Below are positions 27,199 through 36,041 of a DNA stretch of 64,000 bases, one piece after another (positions within the stretch are counted from its first letter, which is position 1; each line of letters begins with the position of its first letter). Both the position numbers and the translations under genes were made by a program. The notes below the pieces were generated by a model that was given only the letters and a program-made list of their open reading frames with translations, did not search any database and was not told the origin of the DNA. The stretch covers positions 420,468 through 484,467 of the forward strand of contig NZ_CP059192.1 of NCBI RefSeq assembly GCF_014251595.1. Reading direction: 5' to 3'. The stretch is from Blattabacterium cuenoti. GTDB lineage: Bacteria; Bacteroidota; Bacteroidia; Flavobacteriales; Blattabacteriaceae.

Positions 27199-28252
27199 AA
27201 ATAAGTTGAGAAAGAATATTTTTCATTTTATTTTCTGTTTCCATATACTCTTGATGGATATTACTATCCATAGTAATTCCGCTGCCAGCATATAAAGTCA
27301 TTTCTTTTTGGTCTTCTTTTATTCTTACACATCTTAAATTAAGATATAATTCCATATTATTTTTATGAACGATTCCAATGTATCCTGTATAAAAATTTCT
27401 TTTGTATCCTTCATATTTATGAATAAAATCTAAAGATTTGATTTTTGGAAATCCACATATAGAAGGAGTTGGATATAAACGATTTAATATTTCATAATAA
27501 TTAGGATTATTATAAAAAGAAAAAAAAATTGGAGTTTCTAAATGTTTTAAATGCCCTACTTTTATGATTTTAGTTTTTTTTATATAAATATATCCTTTAT
27601 AAGATTTTAATAAATGAATAATATATCTTACTACAATTTTATGCTCTTCTATTTCTTTTTTTGTCCATTTATTAGATCCCCAAATTGTTCCTGCTAAAGC
27701 TGGAATTTTTAATTGTTTATTATAACATTTCATTAATAATTCAGGAGTACATCCTATCCAAAATCCATGATGAAAATCATACCAAAGACTAATTAAAGCA
27801 TTAGGATACGTATAGATTAATTTTATAAATGTATTTTTAAAATAAAAATGACGAAAAGGTATTTTAATAAATCTGGATAAAACAACTTTTTTGAAAAATC
27901 CTTTTTTTATATTTTGAACGGCTTTTTTTATTAAATTTTTATATTCGCAAGAATATGTTAAAGTTAAAAAGGAAGAATTTTGTTCCCAAAAAGATGAAAA
28001 AATATTCTCTTTTTTGTGAAAATATTTATGAATATCCACACAATAAACTTTTTTGGGGTATATTTTTATGGTATAATCGTAATTAAAATTTTTAATTAAA
28101 AAAAATTTTCCATTTCTATATATAGAATCATAATGAGAATAAAAAAATATTTTTTTATCATAAGGTTTTCTGAAAATAACAAAATTATTATGGTTAAAAT
28201 AATTTTTAATAATTTTTTTATACAAAGAAAAAACACTGATTTTTACTGACAT
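27191..28252 (-). CDS. menF: Isochorismate synthase (menaquinone pathway)
   Basis: A 353-residue chorismate-utilising enzyme converting chorismate to isochorismate. The catalytic domain is seen from K-K-V-V-L-S-R (about 120) through W-I-G-C-T-P-E-L-L near 173, the isochorismate-type I-P-A-L-A-G-T-I near 192, the base/metal region K-E-I-E-E-H, H-L-E-T-P near 245, Y-P-T-P-S-I-C-G near 270, and Y-T-G-Y-I-G, terminal Y-A-G-S-G-I. A-L-A-G-T rather than A-P-A-G favours MenF/EntC over anthranilate synthase. It is 2 bases downstream of a thioesterase gene that may act later in the same pathway. Shorter N-terminal lobe than E. coli MenF. Confidence 0.92.
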   Translation of the reverse strand: MSVKISVFSLYKKIIKNYFNHNNFVIFRKPYDKKIFFYSHYDSIYRNGKFFLIKNFNYDYTIKIYPKKVYCVDIHKYFHKKENIFSSFWEQNSSFLTLTYSCEYKNLIKKAVQNIKKGFFKKVVLSRFIKIPFRHFYFKNTFIKLIYTYPNALISLWYDFHHGFWIGCTPELLMKCYNKQLKIPALAGTIWGSNKWTKKEIEEHKIVVRYIIHLLKSYKGYIYIKKTKIIKVGHLKHLETPIFFSFYNNPNYYEILNRLYPTPSICGFPKIKSLDFIHKYEGYKRNFYTGYIGIVHKNNMELYLNLRCVRIKEDQKEMTLYAGSGITMDSNIHQEYMETENKMKNILSQLIFK

Positions 28253-28254
28253 AT

Positions 28255-28689
28255 TTATTTTTTGGTAATTATAATATTAGTTAGCTTACAAAAGCTAATA
28301 ATGGTTTTTTTTTCATTATAAATATTAACTTTGACAAAATGTAAAGAATTTCCTTTATGAAAAATTTTAGCTTTGGCAAACAAAATTCCTTTTTTTGTAG
28401 ATCGAACATGATTGGCAGAAATTTCAATACTAAAAACATTAAAATTATCTTTTTTTTCGTTTTTTATATTGATAAAAGAAATAGAACTTCCAACACTTTC
28501 AGCTAAAATCATAGTCGCTCCTCCATGTAGATATCCAAATGGCTGAAACATTTTATGATCTATAGGCATTTTTGCTATCAAAGTATCCAATTTAGGAGAT
28601 AAAAAAATAAATTGAATCTTCATCATGTTTATCAATGTATTTTTTTTTAAATCGTTTAGTTCATTTAATAATTCTTGAATATGTTTCAT
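28255..28689 (-). CDS. Hotdog-fold thioesterase (PaaI/MenI-like)
   Basis: A 144-residue acyl-CoA thioesterase with the family core F-G-Y-L-H-G-G-A-T-M-I-L-A-E-S at about 47-61, carrying the catalytic Glu and the H-G-G oxyanion motif, then S-A-N-H-V-R-S-T-K-K-G. Partnered with menF two bases downstream, it most likely hydrolyses 1,4-dihydroxy-2-naphthoyl-CoA (MenI role). This is a context inference; the family also has phenylacetyl-CoA specificities. Divergent from idi. Confidence 0.85.
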   Translation of the reverse strand: MKHIQELLNELNDLKKNTLINMMKIQFIFLSPKLDTLIAKMPIDHKMFQPFGYLHGGATMILAESVGSSISFINIKNEKKDNFNVFSIEISANHVRSTKKGILFAKAKIFHKGNSLHFVKVNIYNEKKTIISFCKLTNIIITKK

Positions 28690-28797
28690 AACATAATATA
28701 AAAATCAACAATGTGAAATTCATTATGTCAATCAATTTACATTATTACATAATAATTATTTTATCTATTTCTTAAAAAGAATACAAATACGAAAAAT

Positions 28798-29346
28798 ATG
28801 AAAAAAAAAAAACAATACGATAAAAACGATGAAAATCTTATTCCTTTAATTGGAATGGAAAATAAAATTATAGGATTTGAAAAAAAAGAAAAAATTCATA
28901 TCGAAGGACTATTACATAGTGCTGTTTCTGTTTTTATTTTTAATTTAAAAAATGATTTAATGTTGCAAAAAAGATCTTCAAAAAAATATCATTCTTCCTT
29001 GCTTTGGACCAATACTTGTTGCAGTCATCCCAAAAAAAACGAATCTGTTTTAAAAGCAGCACATCGTTGCTTGATAGAAGAAATGGGTTTTGATTGTTTT
29101 TTAGAACAACGATTCAGTTTCACTTACCATAAGTGTTTTAATAATGGATTAATAGAAAATGAATTAGATCATGTTTTTGTCGGATATTATGAAAAATCTC
29201 CAACTATAAATTTTAAAGAAGTCGATAATTGGAAATGGATATCATTAAAAAAATTAATTGAAAATATCCATGCTTATCCAGATTCTTATACCATTTGGTT
29301 AAAAATTATTGTTCAAAATTATTTAAATCAATTAAAATATATTTAA
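28798..29346 (+). CDS. idi: Isopentenyl-diphosphate delta-isomerase, type I
   Basis: A 182-residue Nudix-fold isomerase interconverting IPP and DMAPP for isoprenoids (menaquinone tail, undecaprenyl, and the tRNA isopentenyl group used by MiaA). Seen are H-S-A-V-S-V-F-I-F near 40, the active-site cysteine in T-N-T-C-C-S-H-P near 72, the Nudix-like E-E-M-G-F near 96, and E-N-E-L-D-H-V with the catalytic Glu near 118. Full length. Followed 2 bases later by a pterin synthase gene. Confidence 0.94.
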   Translation: MKKKKQYDKNDENLIPLIGMENKIIGFEKKEKIHIEGLLHSAVSVFIFNLKNDLMLQKRSSKKYHSSLLWTNTCCSHPKKNESVLKAAHRCLIEEMGFDCFLEQRFSFTYHKCFNNGLIENELDHVFVGYYEKSPTINFKEVDNWKWISLKKLIENIHAYPDSYTIWLKIIVQNYLNQLKYI

Positions 29347-29348
29347 AT

Positions 29349-29759
29349 ATGATAGCTACCATAAGCAGAAAAGGATATTTTAGTGCATCACACAGACTTT
29401 ACAATAATCATTGGGATAATCAAAAAAATATTGAAATATTTGGAAAATGTTCACATTTAAATTATCATGGACATAATTATCAATACATTGTAAGTCTCAC
29501 AGGAAAAATTGATGCGGAAACAGGTTTTGTTTTCAATTTACAAAAATTGAAAAATATTCTTTATGAAGAAATAGAGAAAATTTTTGATCATAAAAACATT
29601 AATTTAGACATCAAAGAATTTTCATCGATCAATCCAACTATAGAAAATGTAGTTATTTTCATGTGGAATAAAATAAATAAAAAAATACCTTCAGATTTTC
29701 ATTTAAAAATAACATTATACGAAACGGAAAATAATTTTGTTGAATATGATGGAAAATAA
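29349..29759 (+). CDS. 6-pyruvoyl-tetrahydropterin synthase / QueD family
   Basis: A 136-residue enzyme; I place the start at the ATG 29349 because F-S-A-S-H-R-L then falls at residues 11-17 as in the family. Zinc ligands are H15 plus the pair in Y-H-G-H-N-Y near 40, and the catalytic cysteine lies in G-K-C-S-H-L six residues before that pair, the spacing of classical PTPS. Also present are the catalytic D-H-K-N-I-N and E-x-x in T-x-E-N. Possible roles: 6-carboxy-tetrahydropterin synthase for queuosine, or a folate-pathway step. folC is present in the window; no other queuosine gene is. It overlaps gcvT by 14 bases. Confidence 0.85.
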   Translation: MIATISRKGYFSASHRLYNNHWDNQKNIEIFGKCSHLNYHGHNYQYIVSLTGKIDAETGFVFNLQKLKNILYEEIEKIFDHKNINLDIKEFSSINPTIENVVIFMWNKINKKIPSDFHLKITLYETENNFVEYDGK

Positions 29760-30855
29760 TAAAAATATTATAAAAACAATTTTATATGACAATCATGTCA
29801 ATTTAGGAGCAAAAATGGTTAACTATTCCGGATTTTATATGCCACTTCAATATACTTCTTCTTTAATAGAACATATGCATGTAAGAAATTATGCTGGAAT
29901 TTTTGATGTAAGTCATATGGGAAAATTTATATTAAAAGGAAAACACTCTGAAGATTTAATTCAATATTTAACCACAAATGATTTATCTAAAATAAAGACA
30001 GGACAAGCTCAATATAGTTGTTTAATTAATGATAAAGGAGGAATTATAGATGATTTAGTTATTTATAAAATATCAAAAGAAAAATTTTTGATTATAGTTA
30101 ATTCTATTAATATAGAAAAAAATAAAAAATGGATAAATGATCATATTAATAAAAAATATCATAATATAGAATTGATAGATACTTCTAGAAAGTATTCTTT
30201 ATTAGCTATTCAAGGACCATTATCGTTATTTTATGCTCAAAAGTTTACAAATATTTCATTAGAAGAAATTTGTTTTTATCATTTTAAAATAGGCGAATTT
30301 TCAGGAATAAAAGATGTATTAATTTCTCGTACAGGATACACAGGATCTAAAGGGGTAGAAATTTATGTTTCCAATGAAAATGTAAAAAAAATATGGAATG
30401 ATGTTTTAAAAATAAAAAAAATAATTCCTTGTGGAATAGCAAGTAGAAATTCATTAAGGTTAGAAATGGGATACAGATTATATGGACAAGATATATCTGA
30501 AAATATAACCCCTGTAGAAGCTGGTTTATCTTGGATAATTAAATTTGAGAAAGAATTTATAGCAAAAAGAATATTACAGAAACAAAAAAAAGAAGGAAAA
30601 TATAAAAGATTAATATCTTTTCTTGTTGAAGAAAAAAACAAAATTCCAAGACAAGGACATTTATTAGTAGATGAAAATGAAAAAACCATTGGTTATGTAA
30701 CTTCTGGTTCCTTCTCTCCAGTTCTAAAAAAAGGCATTGGGATAGGATATTTTTTTAAAAATCAAAAAGAAATAAATTCTGTATTTATTATTATAAGAAA
30801 AAAGAAAATATCTATTAAGATGGTTAAATTACCTTTCATCAAAATAAATCATTAA
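29746..30855 (+). CDS. gcvT: Aminomethyltransferase (glycine cleavage T protein)
   Basis: A protein of about 369 residues that takes the aminomethyl group from lipoylated H protein and makes 5,10-methylene-tetrahydrofolate and ammonia. Seen are G-A-K-M-V-x-x-S-G-F near 19, R-N-Y-A-G-I-F-D-V-S-H-M-G near 48, the catalytic D near 97 in I-I-D-D-L-V, and S-R-T-G-Y-T-G near 188. ATG codons at 29746 and 29749 are both possible; a TTG at 29737 is the maximal frame. Works with Lpd (8315-9709) and provides one-carbon units. Full length. Confidence 0.95.
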   Translation: MMENNKNIIKTILYDNHVNLGAKMVNYSGFYMPLQYTSSLIEHMHVRNYAGIFDVSHMGKFILKGKHSEDLIQYLTTNDLSKIKTGQAQYSCLINDKGGIIDDLVIYKISKEKFLIIVNSINIEKNKKWINDHINKKYHNIELIDTSRKYSLLAIQGPLSLFYAQKFTNISLEEICFYHFKIGEFSGIKDVLISRTGYTGSKGVEIYVSNENVKKIWNDVLKIKKIIPCGIASRNSLRLEMGYRLYGQDISENITPVEAGLSWIIKFEKEFIAKRILQKQKKEGKYKRLISFLVEEKNKIPRQGHLLVDENEKTIGYVTSGSFSPVLKKGIGIGYFFKNQKEINSVFIIIRKKKISIKMVKLPFIKINH

Positions 30856-30907
30856 AAAATAAATAAAAAAAAACATAATATATTTAAAACATATTAAAAA
30901 AAATTTT

Positions 30908-32218
30908 TTGTTAGCTATTCCTATATTTTTTACTCAATTAGGTGTAATCTGTGTAGGATTATCTGATAATATGATGGTAGGTTTTTTAGGAAAAAAAGCT
31001 TTAGCTTCAGTTTCGTTGGCTAATTCTGTTTTTTTTATTGTCATTATTTTTGGATTGGGAATATCTACAGCAATTTCTTCTTTAATAGCATCAATAGATG
31101 TAAAACAAGAATATAAAAAAGGGGCTATTATTTTTCACCATGGATTAATTTTAAATTTTTTTCTATCCATATTTATGTATGGATTCATACATATATTTTG
31201 TTATATTTTTCCATACTTAAAACAACCTAAAGAAATACTAAATGAAACAATTTATTTTTTGAAAATAGTATCCATATCTCTTATTCCTTGGATGATTTTT
31301 GAAGTTTTTAGAAAATTTTCAGAAGGATTATCTTTAGTCCTTCCTAGTTTAATTATAACTTGGATTTCTGCTTTTATTAATATTATACTAAATTATATTT
31401 TTCTTTACGGAAAATGTGGTTTTTCGAAATTAGGGATTATTGGCGTTGCTTATGCAACTTTAATATCTCGTACTTTTATGCTGATAGGTATTTTTATTTT
31501 TTTGTATAAATATAAAAAAGTACATAACTATTACAATCAATTAAAATATTTTTTTTTTGATAAAAAATATATAAAAAAAATATTGAAAATAGGAATTCCG
31601 TCTGGATTACATATGTTGTTTGAAATGTGTGCTTTTGCCATTTCCTCTTTTATATCAGGTAAATGTGGAGTTAAAGTATTGGCGGCTCATCAAATAGTTT
31701 TAAATTTAGTTTCTTCTACTTTTCTTTTAAGTACAGGTTTATCTGTGGCTGCTACAGTGAGGATAGGAAATCAATTCGCTCTAAAAAATTATTTAGAATT
31801 AAAAATAATAGGAAAATCTATTTTTTTTATGGGAGGAATTCTTATGTTGATTTGCAGTTTTTTATTTTTCTTCTTAAAAAGTTATATTCCTTATATTTAT
31901 ATAAAAAATGATGATGAAGTTATTAAACTTGCAGAAAAAATGATTATGATTGCTAGTTTTTTTCAATTATCTGATGGATTACAAGGAATTATTCTTGGAG
32001 CATTAAGAGGATTACAAGACGTTCATATTCCTATGTGGATCAGTTTTTTTTCTTATTGTATAATTGCTATACCTACAGCATGGTTTTTATCAATTAAAAT
32101 GGGAGGAATAGGAGTGTGGATTGGATTAGGTATAGGATTAACTATATCTGCTATATTGCTTTTTATCAGATATAAAACAATAATTCAAAAATTACTCAAA
32201 AAAAGTACAATAATTTAA
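30908..32218 (+). CDS. MATE family efflux transporter
   Basis: A 436-residue, 12-helix multidrug and toxin extrusion protein. Helix 1 holds L-A-I-P-I-F-F-T-Q-L, then D-N-M-M-V-G-F-L-G-K-K-A-L-A, and the second half repeats the fold with I-G-I-P-S-G-L and V-L-A-A-H-Q-I-V-L-N. It probably exports cations or metabolites in exchange for Na+ or H+; the substrate is unknown. The TTG at 30908 cuts into helix 1; the frame stays open to 30863 with L-K-H-I-K-K-N-F in front, as in relatives, but no ATG/GTG/TTG is there. An ATA or ATT start is therefore likely. Confidence 0.88.
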   Translation: MLAIPIFFTQLGVICVGLSDNMMVGFLGKKALASVSLANSVFFIVIIFGLGISTAISSLIASIDVKQEYKKGAIIFHHGLILNFFLSIFMYGFIHIFCYIFPYLKQPKEILNETIYFLKIVSISLIPWMIFEVFRKFSEGLSLVLPSLIITWISAFINIILNYIFLYGKCGFSKLGIIGVAYATLISRTFMLIGIFIFLYKYKKVHNYYNQLKYFFFDKKYIKKILKIGIPSGLHMLFEMCAFAISSFISGKCGVKVLAAHQIVLNLVSSTFLLSTGLSVAATVRIGNQFALKNYLELKIIGKSIFFMGGILMLICSFLFFFLKSYIPYIYIKNDDEVIKLAEKMIMIASFFQLSDGLQGIILGALRGLQDVHIPMWISFFSYCIIAIPTAWFLSIKMGGIGVWIGLGIGLTISAILLFIRYKTIIQKLLKKSTII

Positions 32219-32310
32219 TATTCAATAATATACTATTCATATTAAATATCTATATTTGTCATGTAATATATGGATATTAAAAATTTTAATAGTATTTTTA
32301 CCATTCTTTT

Positions 32311-33939
32311 ATGAAAACATTTCAAGAATACGGTCTTCTCAACAAGAATATAATTCAAGCTATAGAAGAACTTGGTTTTAAGTATCCAACTCCGATACAA
32401 GATAAAGTAATTCCTTTTTTATTGTCTTCAAAAAAAGATATTATAGCATTAGCTCAAACTGGAACAGGAAAAACAGCAGCTTTTGGTCTTCCCATTATTC
32501 AACAAATAAATATTAAATCCAATTTTACTCAATCTTTAATTTTGTGTCCTACAAGAGAATTGTGTATACAAATTACACGAGATCTTTGTCGTTTTTCAAA
32601 ATTTTCATCATTGATAAAAATTGTTTCATTATATGGAGGTGCTAACATTAATTCTCAAATTCAATCTTTGAAAAAACAAACTCATATCGTAGTTGGAACT
32701 CCAGGAAGAATTATTGATTTAATCCAAAGAAAAAAATTATTTTTTGATAAAATTAAATGTTTAGTACTTGATGAAGCCGATGAAATGCTAAATATGGGAT
32801 TTAAAGATGAATTAGATTCTATAATAGAAAAATTACCAAAAAAAAGACAAAGTCTCTTATTTTCGGCTACAATGTCTAGATATATAAACGTTATAGCTCA
32901 TAAATATTTAACAGATCCTGTAGAAATTGTTACAGGTAAAAAAAATATAGGTTCAGATGATGTAAAACATGTTTATTATATAATTGAAAATTTAAATAAA
33001 AAATATTTAACCTTAAAAAGGATTGTAGATATTAATCCTGATATTTTTGGTATTATATTTTGCAATACTAAAAAAGAAACTAAAGAAATAGCCGAATCTT
33101 TAATAAAAGATGGTTATAACGTAGACGCTTTACATGGAGATCTTTCGCAAACACAACGCGAGTCTGTGATGAATAGATTTAGAAACAAAAATTTGCAATT
33201 TCTTGTAGCAACAGATGTTGCTGCTCGTGGATTAGATGTAAATAATATTACTCATATTATTAATTATAATCTCCCAAAAGAAAGTGAAATTTATGTTCAT
33301 AGAAGTGGACGTACTGGAAGAGCTGGAAATACAGGAATTTCGGTTTGTATTATTCAATACAAAGAAATTAAAAATTTAAGAGAATTTGAAAAAAAACTTG
33401 GAAAAAATTTTGACCGAATCATGGTTCCTACTGGAGAAGAAATATGCGAAAAACAATTATTTTTTTTTGTAGAAAAGATAAAAAAAGTAATTGTTGATGA
33501 AAAAATAATGAATAAATTCCTTCCTGAAATACAAAAAAAATTAGAATTTTTTGATAAAAAAGAATTAATAAAACGTTTTTCCTGGATAAAATTCAATCAT
33601 TTTATGAATTTTTATAAAAATTCTCAAGATTTAAATCCTATTTTTTATAAAAAAACACAAAATAAAAAAAGAATTTTTTTAAGAACAAAAAAATTTAAGA
33701 AAGAATCTTTCTCAAAACTTTTTTTAAATATCGGATCTAAAGATAAACTGACAAAATTAGGATTAATAAATTTAATCAATCAAGCTGTTAATAAATCACG
33801 TATTAATATTGGTCATATAGAAATTTTATCAAATTCTTCATTATTTGAAGTGGAAAAACGTTATAGAGATAAAATATTAATAGGAATGAGTAGAATAAGT
33901 CATCTAGGAAGACCCCTTTCGATAGAAATTAAAAACTGA
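32311..33939 (+). CDS. deaD: DEAD-box RNA helicase (DeaD/CsdA type)
   Basis: A 542-residue RNA helicase: Q motif at about 20-30 (P-T-P-I-Q), Walker A A-Q-T-G-T-G-K-T near 50, motif Ia P-T-R-E-L, motif II D-E-A-D near 152, motif III S-A-T, motif V A-T-D-V-A-A-R-G-L-D, motif VI H-R-S-G-R-T-G-R-A-G. The C-terminal region ends in a DbpA-like RNA-binding fold (about 465-540, with I-G-H-I-E-I-L, F-E-V). It assists ribosome assembly and mRNA decay, especially in the cold. A 92-base spacer precedes it; aroC follows 12 bases on. Confidence 0.95.
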   Translation: MKTFQEYGLLNKNIIQAIEELGFKYPTPIQDKVIPFLLSSKKDIIALAQTGTGKTAAFGLPIIQQINIKSNFTQSLILCPTRELCIQITRDLCRFSKFSSLIKIVSLYGGANINSQIQSLKKQTHIVVGTPGRIIDLIQRKKLFFDKIKCLVLDEADEMLNMGFKDELDSIIEKLPKKRQSLLFSATMSRYINVIAHKYLTDPVEIVTGKKNIGSDDVKHVYYIIENLNKKYLTLKRIVDINPDIFGIIFCNTKKETKEIAESLIKDGYNVDALHGDLSQTQRESVMNRFRNKNLQFLVATDVAARGLDVNNITHIINYNLPKESEIYVHRSGRTGRAGNTGISVCIIQYKEIKNLREFEKKLGKNFDRIMVPTGEEICEKQLFFFVEKIKKVIVDEKIMNKFLPEIQKKLEFFDKKELIKRFSWIKFNHFMNFYKNSQDLNPIFYKKTQNKKRIFLRTKKFKKESFSKLFLNIGSKDKLTKLGLINLINQAVNKSRINIGHIEILSNSSLFEVEKRYRDKILIGMSRISHLGRPLSIEIKN

Positions 33940-33951
33940 ATTTTTTTTGTT

Positions 33952-35037
33952 ATGGCAGGAAATATTTTTGGAAATTTGTTCAGAGTTAGCACTTTCGGAG
34001 AAAGTCATGGAATAGCATTAGGTGGAGTGATTGATGGATGTCCAGCAGGAATAAAATTAAATATTAAAGAAATTCAATATGAATTAAATAGAAGAAAACC
34101 AGGACAATCATCTATTGTCACTCAAAGAAATGAACCTGATAAAGTTGATTTTTTATCCGGAATTTTTAATAATAAAACGACAGGAACTCCCATTGGATTT
34201 ATTATTTATAATAAAGATCACCAGTCATATGATTATGATCATATTCGAGAAGTTTATCGTCCATCACATTCAGATTTGACATACGAAAAAAAATATGGAA
34301 TAAGAGATTACAGAGGAGGAGGGCGGTCTTCTGCAAGAGAAACAATATGTCGAGTAGTAGCTGGGGCTATTGCTAAACAATTAATCAAAAATATTACAAT
34401 TACATCTTATGTTTCTTCTGTAGGAGATATATCCATAAATAAATCTTATCAAGAACTAGATTTATCCAGAGAATCAATAGAAAAAAATTCGATAAGATGT
34501 CCTGATCCAGACACTGCAGAAAAAATGATATCTAAAATAAAAAAAACAAAAAGTCAAGGAGATACAATAGGAGGAATAATCACTTGTGTGATAAAAAATA
34601 TTCCAATAGGAATTGGAGAACCTGTTTTTGACAAATTGCATGCTGAATTGGGAAAAGCGATGCTTTCAATTAATGCTGTAAAAGGTTTTGAATATGGGAG
34701 TGGATTTGATGGAACAAAACTAACTGGTTCTCAACACAATGATTTATTTCAAAAAGATGAAAAAACTAAAACAAATTTATCTGGAGGGATACAAGGAGGT
34801 ATTTCAAATGGAATGGATATTTATTTTAGAATTGCATTTAAACCTGTAGCAACAATAATGAAAAAACAAAAAACTATAGATAAACATGGAAATTTTGTTC
34901 TTATGGAAGGAAAAGGAAGACATGATCCTTGTGTATTGCCTCGTGCAATTCCTATTGTTGAATCTATGACAGCTTTAGTTTTAGCCGATTATTGGATGTA
35001 TACTAAATTATCTAAATATTCTTCAATTATAAATTGA
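33952..35037 (+). CDS. aroC: Chorismate synthase
   Basis: A 361-residue FMN-dependent enzyme making chorismate from EPSP, the branch point to aromatic amino acids, folate and menaquinone (menF, folC here). Seen are F-G-E-S-H-G near 13-18, R-R-x-P-G-Q-S near 45, the central [14 protein letters not shown] near 118 and G-R-H-D-P-C near 318 with the catalytic His and Asp. Full length. The stop overlaps the TTG start of miaA. Confidence 0.98.
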   Translation: MAGNIFGNLFRVSTFGESHGIALGGVIDGCPAGIKLNIKEIQYELNRRKPGQSSIVTQRNEPDKVDFLSGIFNNKTTGTPIGFIIYNKDHQSYDYDHIREVYRPSHSDLTYEKKYGIRDYRGGGRSSARETICRVVAGAIAKQLIKNITITSYVSSVGDISINKSYQELDLSRESIEKNSIRCPDPDTAEKMISKIKKTKSQGDTIGGIITCVIKNIPIGIGEPVFDKLHAELGKAMLSINAVKGFEYGSGFDGTKLTGSQHNDLFQKDEKTKTNLSGGIQGGISNGMDIYFRIAFKPVATIMKKQKTIDKHGNFVLMEGKGRHDPCVLPRAIPIVESMTALVLADYWMYTKLSKYSSIIN

Positions 35038-35969
35038 ATCAAAAATATCTTATTTTTATTTTAGGCCCAACCTGTGTAGGAAAAACTAATCTTTCCTTAT
35101 TTTTAGCTGAAAAATTTAAAACTGAAATTTTATCCAGTGATTCTAGACAATTTTATAAAGAATTAAAAATAGGAACTTCTATGCCAACTACAAAAGAACT
35201 ATATAGTGTTCCTCATCATTTTATTGGACATTTGAGTATTCATCATACTTATAATGCCAAATTATTTGAAATAGATTCTTTGAATAAGATTTCAGAGTTA
35301 TTTACTAAACATTCCATATTAATTATGGTAGGAGGATCTAGTTTATATGAAAAAGCAGTAACAGAAGGATTATCTGAATTTCCTAAAATCAATTCTAATG
35401 TTAGAAATCGTTTGATTTATTATTTTAAAAAAAATGGAATTTCCTTTTTACAAAAAGAATTTCTCAAAATTCAAAAAAAAAATGAATCAATAGATATTGA
35501 TAATCCTAGACGTTTAATTCGATACTTAGAAATATTTAGATCTACAGGAAAAAATCCTTCTTTTTTTTACACACATAAAAAAAAAAGAAATTTTATAATT
35601 TTAAAAATAGGATTAACAATTCCAAGATATGAAATTTATTCCAGAATAAATGATAGAGTAGATTACATGATGAAAATAGGTTTGTTAGATGAAGCAAAAC
35701 TCTATTATCATTATAGAAATTTAAATAGTTTAAAAACTATAGGATATAAAGAAATATTTGATTTTTTTTCTAAAGAAAAAAATGATTTAAATGAAAGTAT
35801 AGAAGAAATAAAAAAAAACACCAGAAGATATGCAAAAAAACAGTTTACCTGGTATAGGAAAGATCCGTCAATTATATGGTTTCATCCAAAAGAAAAAGAT
35901 AAAATATTAAATTTTATTTTAAAAATAATGGGCAATACTGGATTCGAACCAGTGACCTCCTGCTTGTAA
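35034..35969 (+). CDS. miaA: tRNA dimethylallyltransferase with an extended C-terminus
   Basis: A 311-residue enzyme adding a dimethylallyl group to A37 of tRNAs; MiaB (14513-15859) then methylthiolates it, and Idi supplies the DMAPP. Seen are the P-loop G-P-T-C-V-G-K-T near 10-17, D-S-R-Q-F-Y near 36, G-T-S-M-P-T and V-G-G-S-S-L-Y near 102, and D-N-P-R-R-L near 160. The TTG start at 35034 overlaps the aroC stop. The last 13 or so codons ([12 protein letters not shown]) are translated antisense to the tRNA-Val gene; relatives end earlier, so the native stop seems lost. Confidence 0.93.
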   Translation: MNQKYLIFILGPTCVGKTNLSLFLAEKFKTEILSSDSRQFYKELKIGTSMPTTKELYSVPHHFIGHLSIHHTYNAKLFEIDSLNKISELFTKHSILIMVGGSSLYEKAVTEGLSEFPKINSNVRNRLIYYFKKNGISFLQKEFLKIQKKNESIDIDNPRRLIRYLEIFRSTGKNPSFFYTHKKKRNFIILKIGLTIPRYEIYSRINDRVDYMMKIGLLDEAKLYYHYRNLNSLKTIGYKEIFDFFSKEKNDLNESIEEIKKNTRRYAKKQFTWYRKDPSIIWFHPKEKDKILNFILKIMGNTGFEPVTSCL

Positions 35970-36004
35970 AACAGATGCTCTAAACCAAACTGAGCTAATT
36001 GCCC
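35930..36004 (-). tRNA. tRNA-Val (anticodon TAC)
   Basis: A 75-base cloverleaf on the minus strand. Acceptor GGGCAAT pairs with ATTGCCC, the anticodon arm is TCTGT-TTTACAA-GCAGG giving TAC, and the T arm is ACTGG-TTCGAAT-CCAGT. No CCA is encoded. The 3' half overlaps the last codons of miaA in antisense. It is 37 bases from the end of folC, upstream of no minus-strand gene for about 900 bases, so it may be co-transcribed after folC. Confidence 0.97.
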
Positions 36005-36041
36005 TATCTGTTCTTCGTATTTATTCAAATGTAAGAATAAA

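Noticed and set aside
28721..28750. Copies of CATTATGTCA and ACATAATAA between the thioesterase gene and idi as further groE-type motifs
   Set aside because: Only about 10 of 15 positions agree and there is no -24/-12 promoter; not better than chance here.
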